Of a stretch of 64,000 nucleotides of DNA, positions 10,696 to 22,578 are shown in pieces. Below the pieces are notes generated by a model. It was not told the DNA's origin. It did no database searches and saw only the letters and a program-made list of their open reading frames with translations. The DNA is taken from the NCBI GenBank assembly GCA_022266195.1, contig WHVY01000001.1:13144001-13208000 (forward strand). The letters are read 5' to 3'. How positions within the stretch are numbered: position 1 is the first letter of the stretch; every line of letters starts with the position of its first letter. Source of the DNA: Tetranychus cinnabarinus (taxonomy: Eukaryota; Arthropoda; Arachnida; Trombidiformes; Tetranychidae). Both the position numbers and the translations under genes were made by a program.

Positions 10696-11894
10696 TTGAA
10701 ATGTTAACAGCAAATGATTAAAATCTCGTATTCAGTGGACAAATGATAAAACCGATTTGCTAAATTGATAGATTGTATCAAATTATTTTCATTTCCTATA
10801 TTGATTGAATTCGAGTAATTCTCTGTACATAAGAAACTTTTCTCGTCAATCATTTCAATCAAAATTAATGATCATTTTCTGTTTTGTTTTCTGTTTTGAC
10901 GTAATAAAAAAGTCGAATTTTGTTTGTTGTTATGTTATGATTGTATTAATCATACAGTTCTTTCAAATCGATACAATTTCAAACAAAAGATCAGCTCTTT
11001 GATTTTAAGACATTTACTAAAAATTACATTTCAAAACACAGGTATGTTTAAAGACATCAATCGATGAAATGAGTTTGTAAAAACGTGATGGCAAACACAT
11101 TCCTTAGTAAATTAGTCAATTGATTACTGGTTAATAGATTTTGATCAATTCAGCATCTATATTCAACTAAATGAAATTCCATTAATTGTATTGAAGTCTG
11201 CAGCCAATAAATGATAAATATTACTTTGAATGAAGTCAGGCTTTAACAGTTGAAGTATTGATGAAAATTAGTCTGACTGTTGATGAATAAGTCTACAGAT
11301 TGTTGAAAACGGCAAAAGTAAAAACTTGATATGCCAATGATACGCTTGGTATTGAATTCAAAATTTGAAATCTTGAATAATTTAAAATCTCATAACAAGA
11401 TTGATCTAACACCAAAAGCGACATGCACGTAGGATCAAGTTGTAGTGTCGCAAAATATATTATCAAAATATGATGAGTCGATTAATCAAGAACCACTATC
11501 TCAATGGCTATCAAAGTAATTGATTGATTGTAACGATCGCGGCAAATTAACCAGTTTTCAAAGGTTTTTCCAAGAAATTTACACGCTTTAAACAATTTTT
11601 CGGGTAAAAAATATCACTAAATATTTTATTAATATTGATTCTTGATAATATTCAAGCTTGTAGAAATAATTAAAAAAAATTCTCACTTGCTACATCACAA
11701 TCAGTTACAAATAATGAGCACTTGAATTGTTTCGAATCAGGAATGAACACGATTTGAGCTATTAGCTTCTCGCCTGATTCACGTTAAATTCATAATACTT
11801 GGCCAAAATGTTTTTTTTTGTTAATTTATGTTGCGCGGACAATGAATTTCTGAAACACAGGAAGACATTGACATTTTTTGAGTTATCAATTTTG
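10696..11894. other. Intergenic, no gene seen
   Basis: Between the channel gene and the 3' end of ATG1. AT-rich, with only short open frames lacking coding character or splice partners. Confidence 0.5.
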
Positions 11895-14800
11895 TTATGG
11901 AGTTACTGAGGTGTCCATTGGGATAACATAGCCTTCACGGTGAAGGTGGTAGAGTCTCTTTTCAACAGCATCCTTATATCGATGAAGAAATTCCTTATCG
12001 ACAATCATGTTTGGTTGTTGCGATAAACTGTGCAACAGTATCTGAGCTGTTTGATATTTTTGAATGCACTGAAAACGAGAATGAAAAAAAGTTGATTAAA
12101 GCCGTTCGATTGAGCAAAAAGAAAAAGATAAACAGGAAAATTCAATATTCCAAGGAAGACGAAAAGAAAAGCAAATCGAATAATGAATTGAAACTTACTA
12201 CTTGCATATCACCAATCAATTCTTCAGTAGCTGCTGATTTAACCATTTGAATAGCATGATCATAGATTAAATTGTCAGCAGAAACGTTTTCCAAATCTTG
12301 GCTATCCGTGGAAGCTAATAGTGTATCTTGAGTTAGAGCTTCGCAATTCTCAATGCATTTGTAATAGAGTGATTTCAAGGTATTAAGAACTGTAAAAAAT
12401 CGAGAGAAAAAATATATTATTCGTTAAGTTGAGTTTTTATTTCAGCAGTGATTTTCCCAAATAAATCAGGCCAAAAATATTGTGAGAGTGAAGGAAAAGA
12501 CCAGTAAGAAAATCGAGAAAGTTGATATTAAGAAGCAAGATAAAGAAAGCTAACCTTGTCGAACTGATGATGATGAGGTGAGCTTTCCAGAGGTAATCTC
12601 AGACCTTGAAAGTAACAAAGCAGATGAAACAAAATGCAAAGCTCGAGTATAAAGAGCAAGTTTCTCCGCTTGCCTTTGACTTGGTAGCGTTATCTGAATG
12701 AAGATACAAAAGCAAAAAATATTAATAAAGACAAAGTCGAGAAAAAAAAGATATTTGCAAATACTTGAAGATTGATAAGTAAGAAAACTTAACAATAATT
12801 GGACAATTTTTTCGCCAATCTAAAACAATTTGCCTTTTAATTTTTTTTTGAAAGCATAATTTCATGATGATCTTACCTCTGGTATAGAGCTCTCAGCCAA
12901 GAGGCTCAATGTATTTTCACGATGCTCTGCCAATTTTACAATACACTCAGCCAATGAAGAAACAAAATTGAGCCGGGTGAGTGTTTCGTTATGCTCCTTG
13001 TCAAGTAAAGTTTCCTCGGGTAATTCAGGCACATCAAAGCGACGCAGGTCCTCGAGAAAGCGCAGAGATGCCTCAGCAGAGTTTCGATCAGAAAATTGAG
13101 CGTAAATTGAGTAACCTCTTTGAGGTTCAGATGATCCTGAAGGATGATTGGGAAGTGCTAATGCGTTTGAACTATTGAATCTGCCAATATCTTTAAGTAG
13201 AATGGCCGCCTTATGGCCACTTGAGTGTGATCCAAAACTAAAGCTATGTCGATATTGAGGAAGACCTGGTCCCCGTCCTGGTTTTTCAGGACTATCATGA
13301 AAAGTCAATTTCATGAGAGATGAGTTACATTGAGAAACCAGAGCATTACTGGTTGCTGAATGAGATTGTGCATGGTGACCAAATGGCCGATGACGAAGAT
13401 CTGGAGAGCGAAGGGCAGGTATGTAGGTTAACTCGGCCTTACCACTCTGAAGATCTTTTATATTGAGAGGAGCGCTACAACGGCGATTAGCTGTAAATGA
13501 GCCAGAGACTAATCCGGTTGGAGTGCCAATGACAAATTGTACTGTGGGTGGTGATAGTTGACTGATGTCAGTGATGAAGCGGTTACTTGAGCTTCCAGAA
13601 GAATTTGAATATGATTGTAAGCCAAATTTTTCGTCTAAAGAAAGAGATGATCCGCCCTTTCCACTGAGGTTACGATTGCTATTGTCGGAAGTATTGACCG
13701 AAGGGAGATCAGATCCGCTATCAGTAACAATTCCTGATGATTGATAACTGTTACGGATATTAGCGTAAACATTTTTGTTACTGGGAACAGGCTTAGATTT
13801 CTTAAATTTGTTAATATAAGAAATCAAATCAGTGGACATGCTGTTGGCTGAGCTAATCTTCCTATTTCTAGCAGATTTAGTTGGCATTGGTTTCGTATAA
13901 CTGATTTCAACAGGTTTATCGTCGAAGCCCGTTAATGGAACAAAGACAAAATCGTCAAATTCCCCTGGGTCTTCAGCATTTGTTGGAGCAGGAATCTTCG
14001 GCTCGCTTTTAATTGGGCATCTTGGCTCACTTTTAATTGGAGATCTTGGCTCAGTTGGCAATTCTGGAGGTTTACGATGGCTTGTTTTGGCTGGTTGAAG
14101 AATTTTTGGAGTTTTTGGAGTTTTTGGAGCTGGTGGTGGCGGGGGTGGTGGCGGTGGTGGTGGAACTGAAGGAACAACTTCAACTTGTGATTCGACAGGG
14201 GAATGTCTTATAAAATCATGGTTAAAGAATGCATCAAAATCCATTCGATCTTTGGGATCACGTTTAAGCAGGCCATTGAGAAGATCTGACAAATGTTTTG
14301 AAGTTCCAAGAGGAATTCTGATCCAGGACAAAATTAAAAAGAAAATTTTCACTGTAAGAACAGAGCTTTGGTTTGCTGAGAGTTTGACATTTTAAAGTGG
14401 ATAACATAATAGAACAATCAAGATGTAGAAAAAGTCAATGACATTCAAAATTAGTTTGAGCATCTTGACTTAATTAAACTACCACTCAATCTCTGTGCTC
14501 AGTAATTTTATCGAAATGGTTTAAATAGCAGTAAATATCATTAAATCAGCAAACTTCAAACAAAAACAGGCAAACAATGAGACTAACAAAAGAAATTCAA
14601 ACTACTACGTGAAAATCAACATTTTAGAGCATCATGACTGAGTCACTATAAAGTTTGCGATAAAATTAAAAAAAATGTCATAAGAAACATAAGAGAAGAA
14701 CTTTTTCTTCGATTTCAGTGCTTTGTAATTATAGACGCTATAATCAAAAGTAACAAATAAAACATTTCTTTAACAAATTCGAAGCAAGTATTCTATCATT

Positions 14801-15814
14801 TTAATAACAAAAGACTGATCATTTCAATTGTTGCGTAAACTGAGGAAAGAGATCAAATAAGAAAACCTTTAAAGGTTAGTTATTATTAGTTCAATGTTAA
14901 TAATCTGTTGCTATTCATTTCTGGTATCTCAAGTCAAGCTCTTAAGGTTTGCAGATTAAATAGAGAGCATAACTTGATGCTATTTGCAAGCTTATCATTA
15001 TCTTATGTTATTATTTGAATTAATTTGACAAAACAAAAGATGTAGGATTGGTTAGATAATTTGTTAAAAATAAAAGAATAACTAACTTTGGAACCAAATT
15101 AACATTTTTCTCGTAAAAATGTTTCAAAGCAGGAGGCGATTTGGCATTGAAGGGGGCCTTGCCAGTTAAACATTGAAAAACGATTGTACCGATACTCCAA
15201 AGATCAGCTTTAGCACCGTATTGGAGAGACATAATTACCTCTGGAGCCATGTACACAGGAGATCCACACAATGTAGCAGCCATGGCTCCATCAAGCAGGA
15301 ATCTGGCAAAACCAAAATCGGCAATTTTTAGGACGATCTCGTGAGGGCTTGGGCAGGGTTTCTTAGAACAAAGAAGAATATTTTGAGGCTTAAGATCACG
15401 ATGAACTATTCCTTGTTGATGGAGAGCTTTCATCGCCTCGGCAAGCTGTTTAAGAAATAATTTAATGGTATCTTCACAAAGACAACCCATCTTATGAAGA
15501 TAATCAGCCAAATCAGAACGGTTACAATATTCCATGACAAGATAAACATGGTCAACTGTTTCATGGGCACCATATAAAGCTACCACATTTTGATGGTGTA
15601 GCTGAGTTAACTGGCCAAGCACATTAATTTCTCTAGTTAAAATATTTTTGCTTTTTTGAAGATTCTTTTTAGCAATTGCTTTAATTGCGACTGGAAGATC
15701 TTTACTTTTATGTTTACCTTTGTAAACAATTGCAAAAGCTCCATGTCCAATGAGATCACTTTTTTGATAGGAATATTCACCAACATCAACGACTTTTTCT
15801 TTGTCGCTTTCCAT
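11895..15814 (-). CDS. Atg1: Autophagy-initiating kinase ATG1/ULK1-2 (unc-51 family)
   Basis: Exons (minus) 15814-15087, 14317-12877, 12693-12555, 12389-12199 and 12068-11895 join in phase into 890 aa. The kinase domain has GHGAFA (23-28), Lys45, HRDLKPQN (Asp140), DFGFAR (166-171) and APE (190-192). Thr181 in MAATLCGSP corresponds to the ULK1 activation-loop Thr180. A proline run (295-305) follows. An LC3-interacting motif sits in FDDFVFVPL, core F366-V369, at nearly the place of the ULK1 LIR. The last three exons encode the C-terminal EAT/ATG13-binding region. The family starts autophagosome formation with ATG13 and FIP200. The first donor (GTTAGT) and the exon 4/5 joint were settled by phase and by alignment to ULK1 from memory. 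Intron 1 is 769 bp. Confidence 0.92.
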
Positions 15815-16039
15815 GTTGGTAACAAATTCACAAATCGAAAAATTTAAAATTAAATTAAATAAATAAATCACAGATGCTTAAAAAAAACAAAAACGTATCA
15901 AAACTAATCAAGACATTTTGATTTGAGATCTTTCGTCTTTCCCTACCACAAAAACAACAAAGAAAGACATTAAATAACTTTTAAAAAACTTAACAAAAGC
16001 AAAGAGTAAGGCAATTTACTCCCAAAATCCATGGTAACC

Positions 16040-16703
16040 AGATTTAACCTCGAAATTCAAATGGAGCATCACAAACTCGGGTAAGGCATAAGAAGTCCTC
16101 GTCGGCTCACTTCTCTTCTCAATAGCCACAGCTATTTTCGGCTTAAGCCGAATGGCTAATTGAAAAAACTTAATATTTTAGGGTTAAATGTAACAACTAA
16201 CTTTTTTATTCGATCTAGTAAACCATTTTAAGATCATCTAGTATGTAAAATCATTTGTTAGTACTTAAAGATCATTTCCAAATCAGTAATCCATCAGTTT
16301 TGCTGAATTCATTGCTCAAATGATGCAATCTCATGTTTACTATGGATTACTGATTTGGAAATGATCTTTAAGTACTAACAAATGATTTTACATACTAGAT
16401 GATCTTAAAATGGTTTACTAGATCGAATAAAAAAGTTAGTTGTTACATTTAACCCTAAAATATTAAGTTTTTTCAATTAGCCATTCGGCTTAAGCCGAAA
16501 ATAGCTGTGGCTATTGAGAAGAGAAGTGAGCCGACGAGGACTTCTTATGCCTTACCCAAACTCGGTTGAAGCTGTGATAAAATCAGTTTAGAGAGTAACA
16601 ATACCATGAGTTATAGTATCCGAATAATTAACTGCTTTTATTGATTCACTGTCAGGCGATTATCTTAATACTGTTGCACCGATTCTGAATATGATTTACT
16701 CAT
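16040..16703 (-). pseudogene. Decayed duplicate of the PPWD1 5' end, split by a foldback element
   Basis: On the minus strand ATG 16703 reads M-S-K-S-Y-S-E-S-V-Q-Q-Y-stop, against the intact M-S-K-S-D-S-K-S-L-Q-K-L. Homology continues leftward through 16566 (shared stretches such as ATGAGTTATAGTATCC) and weakly beyond the inserted element to about 16040, with indels. Only the first 60 or so codons of PPWD1 are represented. It lies back-to-back with the intact p47 gene, exactly as the intact PPWD1 lies against a p47 relic at 7.6-7.9 kb. Confidence 0.8.
16080..16556. mobile_element. Foldback MITE with perfect 215-bp inverted arms
   Basis: Arms 16080-16294 and 16342-16556 are reverse complements without any mismatch I could find, around a 47-bp spacer. 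Termini are GGTAAGGCAT...ATGCCTTACC. The 8-bp target duplication CAAACTCG is present at 16072-16079 and 16557-16564. There is no coding capacity. An 8-bp duplication occurs in hAT, P and Merlin elements, so the superfamily is left open. The perfect arms imply a recent insertion or gene conversion. A transcript would fold into a long hairpin. Confidence 0.9.
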
Positions 16704-16774
16704 GGTTTTCACCGGTTGAGTTGATATAATTCAAGAGTACAACAATGAACCTCAATTCAACTCTTTAATTTACC

Positions 16775-16825
16775 TATCGATACTGATGTTGGTATCGATA
16801 AATTTTGTAGAATCATGTATCGATA
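16775..16825. promoter_or_regulatory. Duplicated promoter with three DRE boxes (p47 side active)
   Basis: TATCGATA at 16775-16782, 16793-16800 and 16818-16825, in a block of about 80 bp nearly identical to 7690-7770. It lies 130-180 bases upstream of the p47 start codon. Confidence 0.65.
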
Positions 16826-16952
16826 CTATTGGTTGCACAAAAATTTTAAATTTACATTGAAAATATAAATCACTAGTTGATTCGATTTCAATTTAATTTC
16901 CCTACAAATTTAACTTTAATTAGCTACCTTAGTTATTTAAGTGATTCTTTCA

Positions 16953-18057
16953 ATGGAAGGTAAAAGTGACAAACCCGTTAAAAAGGACACCAGTGGGAGA
17001 CCAAGGATTGCTACATTGGGTTCATTGAATCAACAACAACAACAACAGTCTAGTAGTGATGATGAGGGTCAAGCTTTTTATGTTGGCGGATCAGAAAAGT
17101 CAGGTCAACAAGTTTTAGGTCCTAATAAAGAAAGAGCTGACCCTAATGAAGTAATTAAAAATGTTTTCAAGGCCGCTAGAGAGCAAGGAGCTCAGCCTAT
17201 AGAGCCAGAAAGTCCTGAACAAGCAAGAAAATTTGCTGCCTTTAAAGGTGTGTTATCAAATTTGTCACTTTTCGATAAAGCTTTGAATTGTTTCTTATTG
17301 TCCTTTACCATCTCCTAGGTAAAGGTAAAAAGCTTGGAGATGATGAAGAAGGACAAGACGAAGCTGCTGGAGGTGAATCAAGCCCAGAAATTGATCTGAA
17401 ACCCATTACTATGGTGCTGAAAATGTGGAGAAATGGTTTCAGTGTTGATGATGGACCTTTACGCGCTTTTCAAGATCCTCAGAATCGCGAATTTTTAGAA
17501 TCAATTACTCGAGGGGAGGTACCTCGAGAGCTATTACGTATGGCTCGTGGAGGTCAGGTTAACTTAAATATGGAAGATCACCGAAACGAAGAGTACGTGC
17601 AAGTCAAGCGAAGAGTCAAGGCTTTTGCCGGAGAGGGTCATCGTTTAGGTAATGTTACACCTGAAACAATTGGAGCTTCGGGTTCTAATTCACAAGCTTC
17701 TGGTGACAATAAAGCTAACGAGGAAGAGGCCAAAAAACGTTTGAAAACTGACGAATCTAAACCGACCACTAATATTCAAGTTAGATTATCAGATGGCTCT
17801 AGGTATGTTTTTAATCAAGTAAAAATTGTGTGATTTTAATGCTGCTTCTTTGTTCTCTCCACAGAATTGTTATCAAAGTTAATTTGGATCACACTGTTCA
17901 AGACATTCGCAGTTATATTTGTGATGCTCGTCCAGTCTATGGTCCCTTGCCTTTCATTCTGATGACCAATTTTCCCACTAAACAACTAACGGATGAAACG
18001 CAAACTGTTTCTGAAGCCAATCTTCAAAACGCCACTTTAACTCAAAAATTGGTTTGA
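16953..18057 (+). CDS. p97/VCP cofactor of the p47/p37 (SEP-UBX) family
   Basis: Exons 16953-17247, 17319-17802 and 17865-18057 join in phase into 323 aa. Recognisable parts: SDDEGQAFYVGGSEKSGQQV (conserved linker), a SEP domain from about residue 128 (MVLKMWRNGFSVDDGPLR...FLESITRGEVPREL...GGQVNLNMEDHR), and a C-terminal UBX domain with FILMTNFPTKQL. UBX and SEP bind the p97 ATPase; the family serves Golgi/ER membrane fusion and protein disaggregation. A polyglutamine run of CAA codons lies near residue 27. There is no N-terminal UBA domain, so the architecture is like p37/UBXN2B rather than p47/NSFL1C. The start at 16953 is supported by its decayed copy at 7876. Confidence 0.93.
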
Positions 18058-19305
18058 TGGAAATGTTCTGATTCATTATTTTCTCTTTCCTTTTTTCTAA
18101 CTCAAGATCTAATCAATGGACATGATTATTGAACAAAACAACGAATCTTTGATTAAAATGTTTTAAAAAATTGACTAATTCACTGTCCAAATATAAAATT
18201 GATTGCTTACAGTACTGTTTTACTCGGTGTTTTATTTTTCTGACTTACGAAAAAAGGTGTAACATTTATTAAACTGTCCTTTTTCAATTGTCAATCTAAG
18301 GAGCAAGATCATGGTGATTCAGTATGAGCATCAGAAATAGAGATCATAGCGTATCATTTCAAATATGAAAATTATTGGATATTTTTTATTGCGAAAAATG
18401 AGTTGAGATTCGCAATTTTTAACTAATTGGTGTTCTATGAGAAATAGGATTCAATAGGATATTTTCATTTCGTCTTCTTGGATCATTCAGTAAAATGCCT
18501 AAAATATGCTGATTTATATATGAATCGATAAGAAGAATAGTATAAAACTAATGCTCAACCGTAGGCTGCTGCTTTCGAAACCATTTAAGTCATCTGATTT
18601 GAATCATAATAATTGCCAGAATAACCTAAAATAGCTTCCTACTTGACATCAGTAGAAGCATCTCATTTGAGATGAGCTTGTTTAGTCCACCTTTCAATCC
18701 ATTCTTCAAGCTGCTGTTCGTCTTGTTGGTTTGGATTTAATTGTACAATGATAGTTGTTGAAAACAGGAATGGGATTAAAAGTAGTAATGTCCATCACCA
18801 AACAAGATAAACTAAATATTGATTGAGATATCCATCCTTGGTTGCCTTGAAAGTTATAAATGTATGACAACAAAAACGTAACTGAGTAAACTGAATCTGA
18901 ACACGTGTTAAAAATACAGACTGTAGCACCATTCAAATAAATGATGGATGATGATCCTGATCATGAAGATTACTTTGTTTCCTCGATTACAAGACGCTCT
19001 ATAAGTCAAAACAGTTTACCCAGAGAAACATTAAAACCAGTCAGAGAACAAAGGCTTGAAACCAGCTATGTTTACTGCAGAATAAATTGTTATTTGAAAT
19101 TCAAGGAGATATTCAATGATTCAGCAAAATGGCGGTAATGAATGTTGAATGTTGAATCGCTTTTATGGCGCCACATAATTGCCGCCGCAGTGAACTGTTT
19201 CCATAGTAACAGTAAGCCATTTAAATACAGTTGTTTATTTTTCTTTTGTTCAATCTTTAAATCTTGAGTTCACCAAATCTCGTTAACTTATTGTAAAATT
19301 TAATC
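18058..19305. other. Intergenic, no supported gene
   Basis: Holds the 3' region of the p47 gene and the promoter of TFIIF-beta. A 65-codon plus-strand frame from 18941 starts with an acidic run after ATGATG but matches nothing I know and has no clear splice partner. Confidence 0.4.
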
Positions 19306-20317
19306 ATGAGCGGTTCAAATACTTCTGAATTGGATATTTTAAATGCTTCGCGTGGTGTATGGCTTGTCAAGGTACCCAAGTATATGGCAAACGAATGGCA
19401 AAATGCACCATCAATGAGTGAACTCGGTCGACTCAAAATTAACAAGTGAGTAATAACTCGAAATTTGGGTTTAGCTATATTTCTATAAATGTCTCTCATT
19501 TTTATCTTGATTATAATCTTTGTAAATTATTCAAAAATCTAGTCGTGGTCCAGCAGGTAGACCGGAAATATTTTTTGACTTGTCAAACGAAGTCTTGGAG
19601 CGAGCTAAAGCAAAACCTGAATCAAAAAATAGCGATACACATATACCTAAGGAACATCAATTTGTTATCAGTGACATTTCTCACCAGCATTTAGCTGTCT
19701 TCTCACATCCTAAAGATGACAGAAGCTCAGGTCTTATTTTAGAAGGAAATGTGGTACAAAAAGGAGAGTGTCGACCCACCGGCGATAATAATTACATGAG
19801 ATTGAAGGCTAAGCAAATGGAGAAAGCTAATAAACCTCAAAGAACAGTATTAAAGTTAGATCAAACACCGATCAGCTATCTCCCTGTTTCACATCACAAA
19901 GTTGAGGTAATTTTTAATCTTGTTATCATTTTGTTATCGTGTGTCATTATTGATTAAATTTTTTTCAATCAAACTTATCAGGTCATGAATGAGGCTAAAC
20001 GCAAAGCCGAGGGTAAAAGATCTCGAGAAGAAAAGGACAAAGTTATGGAAATGCTGTATCAGGCATTTGAAAAGCACCAGTATTATTATAGCAAAGATTT
20101 GGAGAGAATTACAAAACAACCTAGTGTAAGTATACTAACTGTCAAATTCAAAATTTATTTTAATCAATTTCTTTTTTTCTTGCAACAGTCATATTTGAAA
20201 GAAATTTTAAAAGAAATCTGTGTGTACAATACCAAAAACCCGCATAAAAATATGTGGGAATTGAAACCTGAATATCGTCATTACGAGGTTACCGATGAGA
20301 AACCAGAACAAGGTTGA
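19306..20317 (+). CDS. GTF2F2: Transcription initiation factor TFIIF beta subunit (RAP30)
   Basis: Exons 19306-19445, 19543-19906, 19982-20125 and 20189-20317 join in phase into 258 aa (human 249). TFIIF binds RNA polymerase II and delivers it to the preinitiation complex. The N-terminal dimerisation domain starts RGVWLVKVPKYMANEW. The central part has VVQKGECRP and NYMRLKAKQME. The C-terminal winged helix has MLYQAFEKHQYY, SYLKEILKEICVYN and WELKPEYRHYE. AATAAA at 20733 is a possible polyadenylation signal. Confidence 0.95.
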
Positions 20318-20864
20318 CTAATTTCATTTACGCTTGACTTGACTGGATTGTCAACATAGTTTCAACTCCCGCCATGTTGGAACTGTTTATCATCTTTCTT
20401 CATTTTACTTATTTTCACTTTTGTCTGCACTTCAAATCTCTCTCTAGATGGAGCTTACTCTCTCTCTCTCTTTCTAGATTCATTTTAAACTTTCTTTTTT
20501 TCAAACCTATCATGCTAAACACATGTTATTTTCTTATCATTTCACTATTAAGACATAGAGACACATTTCTCTGATCTCGCAATTTCCAAAATTGTGACTT
20601 TGCTGCTTGTATATTATAATATTAATACTTATAAAATATTCATTGGCGTTATTCATGTATCAATATGTATTTGGCGCGTTTAAATTCATTGGACACTTTA
20701 TAATGTCTCATATGCGTAGAACAATGTTTTGAAATAAAACATATTTTAGTGAATGTTTATCATAACACTTTTGAAAATATTAATTTGTTTACAATCAATT
20801 TTCGTCAGTCAAATCCACTTTATTTATATTTCAGTTTATTACTCTACAATAACCACTTTAAACC

Positions 20865-22578
20865 ATGGAAATGGCTTCAACAAGCTCAACATCAAATTAT
20901 TCTGATAATGAAGAAAAAGATGATGAGCAAGAAGGAGATGACTTGATTGGATACAATCGTTATGATACTGTTCCATCGTCTAGGGAAATTGAGTTAATTC
21001 ATGGAAATAAAACGGTATCAGCTCTTGCATTAGATCCCAATGGTTCAAGATTAGTTTCTGGTGGTTATGACTATGACGTCCGATTCTGGGATTTTCAAGG
21101 AATGGACTCTCGGCTTGAATCTTTTCGTACCATCCAGCCATGTGAATGTCATCCTATCAAGAATCTTGAATATTCATCTAATGGGGATCTTATTCTTGTT
21201 GTGTCTGGAAATTGTCAAGCCAAGATTGTTGATAGAGATGGTTATGTTAAAATGGAATGTCCGAAAGGGGATCAGTATATTCGTGATATGGCAAGGACTA
21301 AAGGCCATACTGCTATGTTGAATTTTGGTTGTTGGCATCCTAGAGAACGAAGTGAATTCATGACTTCATCGAATGATGGTACACTAAGGATTTGGACTGT
21401 TGAAAACGAACTCAAAGAACAAAAGGCTGTGATCAAGTGCCGTAACCAAGGTGGTCTTAAAGCTATACCCAATGCAATCAATTACTCAAAGGACGGTTTG
21501 CTTATTACAGCTGCATGTACAGATGGTTCGATTCAAGCTTGGGATCATCGTCGTAAAGTTTATGTAAACAATAGCTTTTTAATCAGAAATGCTCACCAAA
21601 ATGGATCGGAAACATCTTCTTTGACATTTTCTTATGATGGTAAATATTTTGCCACTCGAGGAATGGATGAAACATTGAAATTATGGGATATCCGAAATTA
21701 CAAAACCTGTGTTAATTCCGTAAATAATTTGTTTAATTTATTCCCTAACACTGACTGTTCCTTCAGTCCTGATGATCGACTCATATTGACGGGAGTTTCA
21801 CTGCAGAAAGGGGAAGATATAGGTTATCTTAAATTTTTCAATAGAGATACTTTTGAACTAGAAGGCGAGATGAAGGTAGCTCCGGCCAGTGTTATTCGGT
21901 CTATGTGGCACCCTAAACTCAATCAAATTATAGTTAGCACCAGCAATGGAATTGTCAAAACCTATTATGATGACAAATTAAGTGAACGAGGTGCTAAACT
22001 ATGTGCTGTCCGAACCAAAAAGAGATATAACGATTCATTTGCAGTTTCAGAACCACAAATTATAGCTCGTAAGTATTTCACTGTAAACACCAAACTATTT
22101 ATTTGTTTGCATATATTTGTCGATTTCTTCTGAATCGGCATTCTTTCTGAATATATCTTGGTACCTTGAGTAATTTTAAGAATCTTAATAATCTTACATT
22201 ATTTTTTTTAATCCTTTAGCTCATGCTCTACCAATGTATAAACAAGAGAAGAAGAAGAGTTGGAAAGTGGAAATGATGAAAGCTCGTAAAGATCCAGTCA
22301 AATCTAGGCGACCTGATTTACCCGTTACTGGACCTGGTCAAGGTGGTCGAATCGCCTCTACTGGAAGTACCTACGCATCTTTTATGGCTCAAAAGTTTGC
22401 AGCAAAAAATAGAAAAATTGATTCCAATGAAGATCCCCGTGAGGCTTTGCTGAAATTTGCTAAAAAAGCTGCTGAAGATCCTTACTGGGTAGCTCCTGCC
22501 TACCAGACCACTCAACCCAAACCCATATTCAGTGAAACCAATGAAGAAGAAGATTACGAACCTCCAGCAAAGAAATAG
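20865..22578 (+). CDS. WDR70: WDR70 (gastrulation-defective-1 type) WD-repeat protein
   Basis: Exons 20865-22068 and 22220-22578 join in phase 1 into 520 aa (human 654; the shorter N-terminus is acidic and low-complexity). About six WD blades run from residue 45 to 385, for example VSALALDPNGSRLVSGGYDY, SSNDGTLRIW and GMDETLKLWDIRN. The conserved basic tail includes RRPDLPVTGPGQGGR and DPYWVAPAYQTTQP. The family is nuclear and linked to H2B ubiquitination and DNA repair in vertebrates and yeast; a role here is by homology only. Confidence 0.93.

Noticed and set aside
18706..18936. 76-codon minus-strand frame
   Set aside because: Low-complexity hydrophobic reading without homology or promoter support.
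18941..19138. 65-codon plus-strand frame with acidic N-terminus
   Set aside because: Unrecognised, no clear splice partners; could be leader sequence of the downstream gene.
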